From contig OZ037916.1 of the NCBI GenBank assembly GCA_964035575.1, positions 248,001 to 312,000 of the forward strand: a stretch of 64,000 nt of DNA, in the 5' to 3' direction. Below are positions 47,827 to 58,264 of the stretch, piece by piece (the stretch's first letter is position 1; each line of letters begins with the position of its first letter). The notes under the pieces were generated by a model, which had not been told where the DNA came from, searched no databases, and saw only the letters and a program-made list of their open reading frames with translations. A program made the translations under genes and the position numbers. The DNA is from Rhynchopus sp. YZ270_cl-10. Lineage: Eukaryota > Euglenozoa > Diplonemea > Diplonemida > Diplonemidae.

Positions 47827-48745
47827 GGTGGTGATAATGTATTGTAGGGTAACTTCACTCGGGTGTTATTATATGCGAAAGAAAAACGGGGAACGTTCAG
47901 ATCAGTATGGGTAGTAATGTGCGAAGCCTTTTTTTTTATGTGGCTTTTTATTGTTTTTTGTTGTTGGTATTGTTGTTTTTTTTTTTTCTCCTGTCAGATA
48001 TGTCCCCTTCACACAGCAACTAAAAACTAAATGAAAGCTTTTGGGATGACCTCTTCCTAATGGGATAGCACATCGGTTCAAAAGACTTATTTTAAAAAAA
48101 AAAAATAGTACATCAGGGGTAAGGCAGTTGTGTGGCCGAATTTCAAAATTTCTTCTTAAAAATTCAACCTAACAGTCGCCTGTCGCGTCTTCCAGTCTCA
48201 AAAAAAAAAATAGGGGAAAAAAACTACATAAAAAAAAACTAAAAAATTGTGTCATTTTCTTTTCGCATTGCAAAAATAAAACAAAAAACAAAAACGTCAT
48301 TTTTTGTTGTTCGCGACACATCCAAAAAAAAATCCAGCAAAGTCAGTCCTCCTTATCTACCTAAAAGTCAGCAAGCGTACTGAAACACCCGTGATATTTC
48401 CTTGTACAATTTTAAACAAACAAAAACTTCCTCTTTTTTTCCAAAAATAAAAATAAAAATAAAACAAAACACACAGTGTTGCCCCTCTCCCTAACCCCAA
48501 CTTCCAGGTGGGTGTTAAGCTCCTAGTTTTAAGGGATTGTGTTGTGAAGAGGGGAAGAGGGAGAAAAGGGAGTGAAGGCATGAAAGACGGTAGAGTACAA
48601 GCAAGCGACATACGAGCCCACAGAAAAGGAACCTGGGAGAATATTTTTTTTTAAAAAGGGGGGTGTGTTTCTTCTTGGTATAAATGAAGCTAAAGAGCCA
48701 CTCATCACCAAAAAAAAAAAAAACTGGAAAAAGAAAAGAAAAAAA

Positions 48746-48782
48746 GGTTGCAAGATGCATATACCTCTCGTGCATACACATC
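48746..48782 (+). repeat. GTAC-hairpin repeat
   Basis: GGTTGCAAGATGCATATACC, TCTCGTGCATACACATC. Confidence 0.65.
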
Positions 48783-48892
48783 AAAAGCCATAGAGGTCCG
48801 GGAGATATTTAGCCTTAGCAGAGGGATACCTGCCAATTAGCTCAGCCATTCCCAAACTGAGCGACTCTTGCAAACAATGAATTCACCATACT

Positions 48893-48972
48893 CCGTAGTC
48901 CGCCAGAGTCCGCCTGAGTTGAGACGGACTATGGCGGACTTTGAAAGTCCGTCTCAAGTCAACCCAAGTCAG
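48893..48972. repeat. Cluster of AGTCCG(C/T)C motifs in both directions
   Basis: AGTCCGCC, GAGACGGACT, GGCGGACT and AGTCCGTCTC alternate within 80 bp, giving several possible hairpins. Same style as the CAAGTACTTG and TAAGGGCTTA elements. Confidence 0.55.
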
Positions 48973-49035
48973 GCTACAAAGTATGTAAAACCTGTATTAA
49001 AATTACCCTTTCTCAAAGAGGGGCAACAAAAAGAG

Positions 49036-49080
49036 AAAAGTTTATAAGATGACCCTAAGCCCTCTCGTGTTTAGTCATCT
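49036..49080 (+). repeat. CTAAG-hairpin repeat
   Basis: AAAAGTTTATAAGATGACCC, TAAGCCCTCTCGTGTTTAG, TCATCT. Confidence 0.8.
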
Positions 49081-49654
49081 GGGGGGGAAAAAAACGCTTC
49101 TGTGTGTTTGAGAATACTTTAAGGAACCATCTCACATCAATCAAGAAATCTCCCGGGTGTGTGCTTTTTTACCCCACAAACGTCTGACCTGTTTTTGTGT
49201 GTAAAAAAAAACGTGGGTACCGTAGCACTGTAGTGGGAACGTTGTACACCACACCCCACAACCCTCACAACCCCCACGGAGTATTGACTCTTTTTGTGTC
49301 CCTAATCTGTGGTGAGGGAAGGGAGGGGGGGGTTTTTTTTTATCCTGTGTTTTTTTTTTTTTTTGAAAATTTGTCGAAGTGTGAATACTGTGACACCAGA
49401 CCCCACCTTCTGTTACATTTTTCTCTCTCTTCCCTTGCCAAACTCGTGAAGTGGTTGCTAAGGTGGGGCAAGGGGGGTGGGTGGGGGGTGGGTAAAGGTG
49501 TCGACATTGCAAGATTTCTTTCGCACAAAAAAAAAAGTATCTTTTGAAAAATAAACACTAAAAAAAAAATGCCCCAAGGCAAAGTAGGCTGCAGCATTTC
49601 TCAAACGTTTTGTCTCTTGAAAGGGAAGTGCTTTGCGAAGTTTTCATTTTTTCT

Positions 49655-49706
49655 TTTGAAAACTTGGTTGTATCAGTGTAGACACCCTAGAGTGTACTCC
49701 ACTATT
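49655..49706 (+). repeat. GTTGTATTAG-family repeat
   Basis: GAAAACTTGGTTGTATCAG, TGTAGACACCCTAGAGTGTA, CTCCACTAT. Confidence 0.75.
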
Positions 49707-49752
49707 TGTTTGTTTTTGTATCGACTGTCGCCACAAAACAAAACAGCCTCTC

Positions 49753-50183
49753 CATGGATGTCCAAAGTACTTGAAGTACTTTTTTCGGATTTTTTATGGT
49801 ACTTGAAGTACTTGACCCCCCTTTTTTTTCCTCTCAAAATGACAGTCAAGTACTTGAAGATTGATCAAGTACTTGACAGAAATCAAGTACTTGATACCCT
49901 ATTTTTTTTTCTCGTACTTTTTTACTTTTTTACCCTCTGGCAGAGTCTGTCAAGTACTTGTTTTCGCAAAAAAAACGTCAAGTACTTGATCAAGTACCCA
50001 CTTTTTTTTTGTACTTGATCAAGTACTTGACGTTTTTTTTTGTGAAAAAAGTACTTGACAGAGGGAGAACAAGTAAAAAAGTACTAGAAAAAAAAATAGG
50101 GTGTCAAGTACTTGAAGTATCAAGTATTGGATTTTTTGGGGGATCAAGTACTTGATATACTTCAAGTACTTTGGACATCCATG
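49753..50183. mobile_element. CAAGTACTTG palindrome element with inverted ends
   Basis: The 431-bp block starts CATGGATGTCCAAAGTACTT and ends with its reverse complement (AAGTACTTTGGACATCCATG). A 6-bp direct repeat CCTCTC flanks it (49747-49752 and 50184-50189). Inside, the perfect palindrome CAAGTACTTG occurs at least eight times, plus partial copies, so the two halves mirror each other and can fold in many ways. No coding sequence. It behaves like a small non-autonomous DNA element; the family is unknown. Confidence 0.75.
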
Positions 50184-51049
50184 CCTCTCTCCATGTCAAA
50201 GGAAAAAAAAAAATACGGACTACATACAACACCCGCAGGCTAGAATGCAAGCAGAGAGGTTTTATTTTATAAAAAAAAACAAAAATAAAACAGAAGCAAA
50301 TCTGACTCCTTGAACACATGACCACTTTCTTGTGTGAAGCTTTTTGTTCATCCTTTTATTTTTTTTTGAATAACTTTTTGAATAAGCATGCCCCTTACCT
50401 GCGATCATGATCAATATTTTTTTTTAGCAATTTTTTTACCGAAAAAAAATTGGTCAAAATCCGAGGTGAGAGGATGGGGGGAGAGGGACAAGCTTGGATA
50501 ACACAACACCCCGACGCAAAAAGTTGCAAGGATATAACACAGTCGGGAAGAGAAGACAAAATAACCAACGAAGAGAAAAAAAAAAACAAAAAACTTAAAG
50601 AAACACTCAAATGACCTCGGGTGGTGAAACCCGATTCACACCTGACCGTATCTTCTCTTTTTTTTTACCCTCTTCTCTCTTCTCCTCCCTCCCCTCACCC
50701 CACTTTTTACGAATTGGTGTATATAAATGGTCAGATTAGTAAGGGTGGTTCCGTACCCTGGGAGAAATTGTGGAAGTGGAAGGGGGAAACAAAATCACAC
50801 GCCAACTGTCTACACTTACAAAAAAAGAAAAGAAAGAAGAGAAAAAACTTCGACGGTAGCCCTACTATGGGGGAATGGAAAAGGACACAATAAAAAAATA
50901 AAAAATTTACGAGGGGGAAAAATACACACACACATACACACACAGCTCCCCTCCCCTGCCTGCTCCCCACCCCCCCACCTTTTTGTACTCAAGCCTCGTT
51001 ACTGGAACCTCCAGTCACCCCCATGTCCTCCCTGTCACTGAGACAATGT

Positions 51050-53058
51050 CTACCGCTTGTATGTGCGGCGGAACGAGGAACTCCTTTTCTTCTCGAGTGT
51101 CGAGCCTGTTGGGTGTGGTTAAATGAGATTAGTGGGATTTGAAGAAGTTTGTTTTCAACTTTGTCGTTTTTGTTTTTTTGTTTTTGCTACTGTGTTTGTT
51201 TTGTATTGCATTTTCATTGTAGTACTTTGTAAGTGTAAATGAGATTAGTGGGATTGGTGAGGTTGGTGGGGTCTGAAAGTTTGTTTGTTTTGTATTTGTA
51301 TTTGTTTTTGCTACTCTGTTTGTTTTGTGAGGTTGGTGGGGGTCATTGGGAGAATATGAGAAAAAACTAGTAACTCTGATAAAGCAAAAGGGGTTATTTT
51401 GTGCACAACAAATGTAAAAAATAAAGTAGAAATATAATATTCCCCACCCATTTTTAGGTGGCTTGAAATAGGTATTGCATTGGGTGGGTAACATACTGCT
51501 CACTTCGGGGGTGTTGAAGAGTGGCTTGCAGGTGTCTGCAAGGAAGACGGATCCGACCTCGATCACGAGAGGGTGGTACTTCACGCACACCTTGAAGTCC
51601 GCGAACGACATGTATCCTGTTAGTGCAGTGTGTGATTTTATCACCTTAAAAAAACGAACACAAAAGCTTCCATTTTCAAAAACGCCACTAAAACCTACCA
51701 AACGCAACCTTCACGCTAAACGTCTCTCTACGCTACGTAAGCTCCAGACTGTATCGGCGTAGTGCTTTTTCTTTATTGGATGATCAAGAAAAATGTTTCA
51801 TTTGAAAGAAGCCTTGCGACATACCACGGTGGATCGGGTCCTCGGGGCTCTCCTTCCTGATCTCAATGACCTTCTCAAAGACGTCGTTGACGTAGTTCAC
51901 AATCCCCTTCACGTCCTCCGCAGACTCGGGCTCACCCTTGTCCTTGTCGAGTCTGATGCCACCCATGGCACGGCGCATGCTGTGGAATGCGTTCACCAGG
52001 TCTGCTCGTGAGACAGCATCGCGGCCCTCCTGGTCGTACATGGCTGTGGTGTGGGGGTGGAGGGTGAGGGGAATGTGGGTGTTCAACAGTGAATGGGAGG
52101 GTATTTTATTGTATTTTTTTGGAGGATTGGAGCGTGTATTTTATCATGGTGTTCAACATCAGTGTTGGGTAATCCTACAAAATTTCGTCACCTCATCATA
52201 TAGTGAATAGCGGACACACAATGTTGCTGTGTGAAAGGTGCCGTATGAGGATAGAAGGTGTGTGAGATGTGAGAATAGCGTTGAATGTGGGGAAGTGGGG
52301 GGGACGTGGAAAAGGTTAAAGAAAAGTTTATAAGATGATCCTAAGCCTCTCGTGCTTAGTCACCTTATCATATTCGTTATCGCATAGCATCAGCTGTTAA
52401 AAAGAGGGGGGTGGTAGAGTAGTGCAGAGGGACATACAGAAAATCAGCTGAAGCTTGTCCTCGTCGTTGTTCGAGCGTGTGATGATTGAGAGTCCCGAGC
52501 AGAACTGCTGAAGGTTAATCAGTCCGCGGGTTTCAGTGTCAAACGCGCTGTGTTTGTGTTATGTTATTTTTTGCTCTAATATCCATTTCTGATTGTCTTT
52601 TTTCTACGAGAACTCTAATTCTAGTCTAAAAAAGGTTGCCATTTTGTTGTGTCGACAATCACCTGCTAGTGCAGGATCTGTACTCAATGTCGCCCGAAGG
52701 ATATTGTACTTAAAAGATGACGGAGGTCGTCCTCAACTCTGGAAAGTCGCTTTTATTTGTTGCATTCAGTTTTTTTTTTTTAAAAGACCGACCTCATTAG
52801 ACAATGTGTAGTTTTCAACAATTCAATGCAAGTGGAGGTGACATACTAGAATAAGCTTTCAATAAACTTTGCGTCAAAGGTAATCTTGTGTTTTGCCAGC
52901 CCCTCCTTCAGTGTCGACAGCTTAATCGAGTCCTCACCCTTTGTGATGTCACGGAAGTGTGTGAACAGCTCCTCCAGTTGCTCCTTGGTGAACACAGTCG
53001 AGCTCTGCAGCATGCCCAGCTCCGTTTTCGATAACGCCTTCGGCGGTGTATTACCCAT
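51050..53058 (-). CDS. N-myristoylated EF-hand protein (calcineurin B/NCS-like), five exons
   Basis: Five exons join to 238 residues: 53058-52847, 52547-52438, 52043-51825, 51616-51497, 51105-51050. All four introns begin GTATGT and end in CAG, and the frame is kept across each. The start MGNTPPKALSKTEL has Gly2 and a plausible myristoylation site. EF-hand pairs follow: EELFTHFRDITKGEDSIKLS, FYAFDTETRGLINLQQFCSG and IFSMYDQEGRDAVSRADLVN, then YMSFADFKVCVKYHPLV. Loop positions are imperfect (Gln or Asp instead of Glu at position 12), so calcium binding may be weak at some sites. The basic C-terminus (KKRSSSFRRTYKR) is unusual. Overall plan and length resemble calcineurin B, CHP and neuronal calcium sensor proteins; I cannot choose among them. 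Likely a membrane-attached regulatory subunit or sensor. Confidence 0.85.
52322..52365 (+). repeat. CTAAG-hairpin repeat inside an intron
   Basis: AAAAGTTTATAAGATGATCC, TAAGCCTCTCGTGCTTAG, TCACCTT. It lies in intron 2 of the EF-hand gene (52044-52437). Confidence 0.85.
52640..52695 (+). repeat. CGACAATC-family repeat inside an intron
   Basis: TTGTGTCGACAATCACCTGC, TAGTGCAGGATCTGTACTCA, ATGTCGCCCGAAGG, in intron 1 of the EF-hand gene (52548-52846). CGACA pairs with TGTCG. Pieces recur at 11623, 11704, 49714 and 57830. Confidence 0.6.
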
Positions 53059-53220
53059 GGTGAAAAAAACCCCCCCTTTTTTGTTTGCCTTTTGTGTGTG
53101 TGTTAAAGAGTTGCCCCTCTAACCCCTAGTTGTGTGTGCTTTCTCTGTTGTATGTGAAGCGACGTAGAGGTGGAAGGGGAGGGGAAGGGGATCACACAGT
53201 GATGCACGACGACCCCAATC

Positions 53221-53347
53221 ATACTGTGCGGGCGTTTTGGGAGCCGTTTTGGGAGCCGTTTTTGGACGAATAACTCGCCCACCCCCGATTTTCAGGAAAA
53301 ACTCGCCCGAAGTATTTCGCCCTCCAAAAATGGGCGAGTTTTGGGCG
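53221..53347. repeat. Cluster of ACTCGCCC motifs in both directions
   Basis: ACTCGCCC twice and GGGCGAGT once, plus GGGAGCCGTTTT twice and GGGCG ends. Inverted pairs allow a hairpin about 100 bp long. Confidence 0.5.
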
Positions 53348-54212
53348 TGATTGTGATCTAACTACCTATCAGAATACACATCACAATACAGTCATCACCT
53401 AGAGATCGGCTCACAGTACTCCAAATATGTTACGTTAGTTTTTTTTTTTAGTGCGTCATTTTTTTTTTTTTTTGTAGCTATTTCGGGAGGAGGGGGGGAA
53501 ATCATGAGAGTTTTTTTTTTGTCAACATTGTGTATTGCAATAATAATACCTTTTGTTAAAATCTGTTTTTTGTGTGTGTTTTTTAGGAAAATATGACATC
53601 TTATAAAACAGGGGGGGGAAAAACCATTTCCTTCTTTTTTTCGATTTTCTATTGAGGTAGCATAGCTTGGCCCAGAGAAGGCTTCGTCCTTATTTTTCCC
53701 ATTTTACCTTTTTTTGTTTGTGCTCCTTTTTTTCATTTTTCTGTCATTTTCATCTCACACTTTGGGGGGGGGGGGGGAAGAGGGAGAGGTGAGATTCAAA
53801 AAACAGCCCATGAGTGAAACGTTTCAAATCCCACCAAACTCCCCCCCTATTTTTTTTTCTCATTTCCCTCAGTTCTCCACACGTTGTATCTTTTTTTTTT
53901 CCCGCTCTCTTTTTTTTTTTTGAAAATTTTAGTCCTAAACCCCCCCTCTGCATAATATTAAATTACTCGTATTATTAATTATCTCGTATTATTAAATATA
54001 GCGCGTATTGTTCAATATAACTCATATTATTCAATATAAGTCATATTATTCACATATTCGTATTATTAAATAGCGCATTTTTTATTTTTTATTTGCTTTT
54101 TCCCCTGTGTTTGTGAACAAAACATGCACGAAGCCCCAGCCAAGACGGGGAGTATTTTTTATTTCGCGAAGAAAAAAAGCATTTTGGCTGGGCGTTCTCG
54201 TATTATTAAATA

Positions 54213-54816
54213 TGGGTCGATTTCAAAACCCCCCCCCCCCCCCCCAAAAGTTCTTTTTTGTCTTTTTCATGATATAGGCAGTTTTTTTGCAGTCTGAGGT
54301 CCGGAACCGCCCCAAAAACGATTTTCTGGGAGGTTTTGGGAGGTTTTGGGGCGAAATGGACCTTTTTTGACCATTTTTATGGTATTTTTAGGCTGTTTTT
54401 GGCCCTTCTTCTTACACAGCCTATTGGGGGTCAAAATAGCTATTTTTGACCAAAAAACATCAAATAAGCACCAAGAAAAGTGCCAAATGTGCCCAAAACA
54501 GGTCGGATTGGGCTCACAGCCCATTTTTGGGATAAATTTGGGCCAACGGAGGCCTCCTGGCGTCAAATAAATTGTGTTTTTTGGTCAAAAATAGCTATTT
54601 TGACCCCCAATAGGCTGTGTAAGAAGAAGGGCCAAAAACAGCCTAAAAATACCATAAAAATGGTCAAAAAAGGTCCATTTCGCCCCAAAACCTCCCAAAA
54701 CCTCCCAGAAAATCGTTTTTGGGGCGGTTCCGGACCTCAGACTGCAAAAAAACTGCCTATATCATGAAAAAGACAAAAAAGAACTTTTGGGGGGGGGGGG
54801 TTTTGAAATCGACCCA
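54213..54816. mobile_element. Nested foldback element, same family as the one at 13767
   Basis: Arms of about 245 bp (TGGGTCGATTTCAAAACC... and ...GGTTTTGAAATCGACCCA) mirror each other, with TA at each outer edge (54211-54212 and 54817-54818). C and G tracts lie just inside. The central 115 bp (AAAACAGGTCGGATTGGGCT, CAACGGAGGCCTCCTGGCGT) match the arm interior of the 13767 element (AAAACAGGTTGGAATGG, CAAAGGAGGC). Non-coding. Confidence 0.8.
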
Positions 54817-54889
54817 TATAAGCACCCATTTTCGTATTATTAAATAATATTCGTATTATTAAATATAACTCGTATTATTCACGTATGGC

Positions 54890-55064
54890 AAATGATAATT
54901 TATTATGAGATCTCATAATAAATTATGAGATCATTATGCGCTATTATGCGCGCTCATAATAATCGCATAATGCATAATAGCGCATAATAGCACATAATAG
55001 CACATAATAGCGCATAATGATTATGCGCTATTATGTGCTCATTATGTGCTCATTATGTGCCCTA
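54890..55064. repeat. GCATAATA(G) minisatellite, left block
   Basis: Units near ten bases (GCATAATAGC, ACATAATAGC) with reversals (GCTATTATGC). The mirror block lies at about 55585-55690. Confidence 0.7.
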
Positions 55065-55584
55065 CCCCAATGCCCCAAACCAGAAAATACCACCCTCAGA
55101 TGTCCAAAAATCCATCTGCGCCCGGTTTTGAGCAGTTTTGAGCCTCAAGAAGCCCCGTATCTGCTTTTTTCAAAAATGTACATACAACTTGTACCTGCCC
55201 ACCCCTCGTAGATAGAGCAACTCACACATCCATCACGCCTCAGTGTGAGCCAGGGGCCAGAAAAGCCCCCAAAGCCACATATTTTCACCCCAGAACCTAT
55301 CCCGAGGGGTACCCAGGCGGTTTCGGGGTGTTTAGAGGGACTTGGTGGAACTTAGAACCATGTTTCAAAAAGTGTCAAGCACCTGGTACCAAAGGTTTTC
55401 CCACCCAAGGTATCTTAAGCCGTCAAAAAACGTGAAGTAGGTAATAAATCAAAGAAACCCCCCTGAAGTCAATAAAAACCACACCATAGGCCCATTTGTA
55501 CCCCAAAAATCGAATTCCGCCCGGTTTTGGGCACTTTTGACCACTTCTGAGCGACTTTTTTTGGGTGGGGGGGTGGGGGGTACG

Positions 55585-55690
55585 GCACATAATGAGCGCA
55601 TAACGCCGCATAATTGGCGCATAATAGCGCATAATAGCACATAATAGCACATAATAGCACATAATAGCACATAATAGCGCATAATATCAC
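55585..55690. repeat. GCATAATAGC minisatellite, right block
   Basis: About nine tandem ten-base units, mostly ACATAATAGC, ending just before the GAGATCTC palindrome. Confidence 0.75.
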
Positions 55691-55925
55691 ATGTATTATG
55701 AGATCTCATAATAGCGCATAAGATATTATCATTTTCCATACGTGATTATTAATTTAATATTATGCAGAGGGGGGGTTTATATTAGTGAACCCCCACCCAA
55801 CTCCACTAATATTTTTTTTTATCCCCTTCTCTCTTCCCCCAAAAATTCTTCCCCAAAACTTAAAAAAAAAATTTTTCAAAAATATACACGTTTTTTTTTT
55901 TTTGGTTCCTCCAAAAAAAAATCTT

Positions 55926-57176
55926 CTAATCCCTCACATACAAGAAGGAGAATCCAATCAGAACAAACCCACCCATTGCAGAGAAGGCACTGAGGTAGTA
56001 GGGGTATGCCGCCACGATGAAACGCTCGTATTCGTTGAGCTTGAGGGGGCGGAGCGGGCAGGGGTGGTGTACGACAAGAGGGTTGTACCCGGTACGTCTG
56101 TAGTCGACAACGAACTTGAAGATTCCGTACTGATCGGGGCACTGCAGGTCTGCGGTGTGCACCTTACCGACCTGCTTAAGGTCGCTGCGAACGTAGGGGT
56201 CGAGCATGACGTACTCTGCCTGCACGGGGTCGTCCTTCTTGGTCACGAAGTCAACCCACTCTCCCTTGTCCCCATCGAACTCCTCAATGGTGATGGAGAA
56301 GCGTGCGTGGTCACGGATGCGGAGCATGTCCCCGTCACGCACCTCCTTCCCGTCCTCAAGCTTGACGTGGTCGACGTTGCTGTAGCGGAGGATGCCGTAC
56401 CACTGCACAGACCACTTCGTGAGGCGTGCGAGGAATGCGGAGTTCTGCCCCCATTTGGCGTCGCTGAACATATCGGTCGATCCGATGAAGGTTGCGCGCG
56501 ATCCGATTCTGGTCTGGATGGCGGCGACGAGGGCGATGTTGGATCCGAAGACCTTTCCGAGGATGTCATGGTCGTTGACGTACGACGTCTTGGAAGCGGA
56601 CACAATAGGGACAACAAGCGGGTTGTCTGTCTCGAGACGCATGCCGACTCCGGTGAAGTGGACTGCCTTCGGCTTGGTTGCTCCGGTGATGGGGGTGGAG
56701 TCGACAAAGTTGTCGGTCACGATGACGTTCGCGGTGGTGCCGAAGTTGTCCTTGACGAGGGACTGTGTGAACTCCACACCACAGTCGACGGCAACAGAGC
56801 GGAGCTCGTCGGAAAGGATCTCATCAGGCGTCTTGCCATCGGAGGATGCAACCACAACAACGTTCTTGCCGCTGTCGATGAAGTCAATCAGGTCCGATCC
56901 CAGCTTGTTCCCAGGGGAGCCGAACACAAAGACGTTGTCATAGTGGAACTCCTCGTGGGTCTTGAGAACAAGCTTCTTGCTGCCGCTGACGTAGCTCACA
57001 TCAAGGAAGGACTCAAGGTGTGCGAAAAACTTGCTGTAGGTCTTCTTCATGTCCATGCTCTTCAGCACAACCACGGTGGTCTTGCGGGGAAGCGCAATCT
57101 CCGGGGTGAACACATGTGCAACTCCAGTCACTGCAGCAATGCAGGAGATAACACCCAAAAGGATGCTAGTCTTCAT
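55926..57176 (-). CDS. OST48: Oligosaccharyltransferase 48-kDa subunit (OST48/WBP1/DDOST)
   Basis: 416 residues, the usual length. Residues 1-20 are a signal peptide (MKTSILLGVISCIAAVTGVA). Family blocks: FFAHLESFLDVSYVSGSKKL-like N-terminal Rossmann domain, VFVFGSPGNKLGSDLIDFID, NVVVVASSDG, AHFTGVGMRL-like region (AVHFTGVGMRLETDNPLVVP), and NSAFLARLTKWSVQW. A membrane helix near the C-terminus (YYLSAFSAMGGFVLIGFSFL) ends in a short cytosolic YVRD. OST48 is a non-catalytic subunit of the ER complex that transfers glycans to asparagine. Kinetoplastids work with single-protein OSTs and lack this subunit, so its presence argues for a diplonemid, a euglenid or an early branch. A CAAACCAG acceptor lies 19 nt upstream. 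No introns. Confidence 0.95.
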   Translation of the reverse strand: MKTSILLGVISCIAAVTGVAHVFTPEIALPRKTTVVVLKSMDMKKTYSKFFAHLESFLDVSYVSGSKKLVLKTHEEFHYDNVFVFGSPGNKLGSDLIDFIDSGKNVVVVASSDGKTPDEILSDELRSVAVDCGVEFTQSLVKDNFGTTANVIVTDNFVDSTPITGATKPKAVHFTGVGMRLETDNPLVVPIVSASKTSYVNDHDILGKVFGSNIALVAAIQTRIGSRATFIGSTDMFSDAKWGQNSAFLARLTKWSVQWYGILRYSNVDHVKLEDGKEVRDGDMLRIRDHARFSITIEEFDGDKGEWVDFVTKKDDPVQAEYVMLDPYVRSDLKQVGKVHTADLQCPDQYGIFKFVVDYRRTGYNPLVVHHPCPLRPLKLNEYERFIVAAYPYYLSAFSAMGGFVLIGFSFLYVRD

Positions 57177-57504
57177 TTTATAGCGTTTTTGTTGTCTGGT
57201 TTGAAGGGTTTTGGGGAGAGAGAGAAGGAGAGAGAGAGAGTTGAAAGTGCATAGAAGTACAAAAGGGAGAGAAATCTTTTTTTTTTTTGAAATATTTTCC
57301 CGCTTTTTTTTGTGTCTTTTTTTTGTGTTCGCTCTAAATAACACCTTTATTTTTTGCTTTTTTTGTTATAATTTTTTTTGTTAAATTTGGCAGTTTTTCC
57401 TTCTTCCTTATTTGGAGAGATGGAGAGAGGTACCGGGGGGGGAATATGGAGGGTGTGTGTCTGTGTGCCATTTGCTTTTGTTTTTGTTTTTTTTTAAAAA
57501 AATT

Positions 57505-57553
57505 GTTTGAAAACTTAGTTGTATTAGTGTAGCTCCCAGAGTATGCCCCACTA
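57505..57553 (+). repeat. GTTGTATTAG-family repeat, core shortened
   Basis: GAAAACTTAGTTGTATTAG, TGTAGCTCCCAGAGTATGCC, CCACTAT. Confidence 0.7.
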
Positions 57554-58004
57554 TACATTTATTTTCTTCTTCCGTGCCCCCCCCTCCACCCACCCTCCCC
57601 TATCCCGCTCCTATTCCACCCACTGGGCTTTCTCCTATACACGGCATCCTCCTCCTGCCCCTTTTCACTTGCTGCTGTGGTTAGAGGAAAATGAAGCAAC
57701 CAAGATTAATCCAAAAAAAGAAGAAGGCATGTGGGTATGTGGATATTCTACATCTCGAGTGTACATCTCGGGTTTTGAAAGTTGCCGTGAAATACAACCA
57801 AATACAAAAGCCCTCCTAGCCTAGTTTTTTTGTTGTGTCGACAATCGCTAGCCACATGCAGTACAGGCATGCATTGAGTTATTTTCGGAACATTTTTTTT
57901 TTTGACACACCTTTTTTTGTACGATTTCCCTCCCCTCCCCCCAGGACCCCGCCCGCCTCCCCGTCTTGTTTGTGTATTTGAAGTTAGAGAAAAGAGGGGA
58001 AAAA

Positions 58005-58045
58005 AATCGATAAGATGAGTACTGAGGGTCGCTCAGTCACCTTTT
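58005..58045 (+). repeat. CTAAG-hairpin repeat with compensated stem
   Basis: AAAATCGATAAGATGAGTAC, TGAGGGTCGCTCAGTCACCT. The stem is CTGAG with CTCAG in place of CTAAG with CTTAG, so both sides changed together. Confidence 0.7.
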
Positions 58046-58225
58046 CACATTTTGTGTTATTTTTGTTAGAAGGAGGAAGGTGGTGGGGTCATTTTGGGGC
58101 AGTGGGGTCGAGGTGAAAAAGCCGTTTACGTCTAAAAAATTATTTCATATACTATCTATTCTACTGAAGAGATAGTATATGGTATAACAGGGGTGCACTA
58201 AATGTAACCCAAACTTCAAAAAGAA

Positions 58226-58264
58226 AAACCTTATTAGATGAATGTACCTCTCGTGTACACACAA
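58226..58264 (+). repeat. GTAC-hairpin repeat, type copy
   Basis: CCTTATTAGATGAATGTACC, TCTCGTGTACACACA. Stem GTAC with GTAC (or TGTAC with GTACA), loop CTCTCGT. Confidence 0.75.

Larger units (their letters stand above)
47788..51049. other. Gene-free region of 3.2 kb
   Basis: Low-complexity A/T-rich sequence. It holds a GTAC-hairpin copy (48746-48782), the AGTCCGCC cluster (48893-48972), a CTAAG-hairpin (49036-49080), a GTTGTATTAG copy (49655-49706) and the palindromic CAAGTACTTG element (49753-50183). No protein is recognisable on either strand. Confidence 0.55.
53936..55779. mobile_element. Non-autonomous TIR element, 1.84 kb, with a nested foldback
   Basis: The outer 30 bp (53936-53965, TAAACCCCCCCTCTGCATAA...) are repeated exactly in reverse at 55750-55779. 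A second inverted pair lies further in: CACGTATGGCAAATGATAAT (about 54878) and ATTATCATTTTCCATACGTG (to 55744), followed by GAGATCTC palindromes. TA forms the outermost base pair on each side and may be the target duplication. The left part is split by CGTATTATT arrays and by the foldback at 54213-54816. Minisatellites of GCATAATA(G) units flank an unrepeated centre (about 55065-55570). No transposase frame was found. It resembles a MITE that gathered later insertions. Confidence 0.8.

Noticed and set aside
55785-57254. 489-codon plus-strand frame opposite OST48
   Set aside because: Antisense shadow of a clear OST48 gene; Val/Leu/Asp-rich composition typical of a reversed frame.
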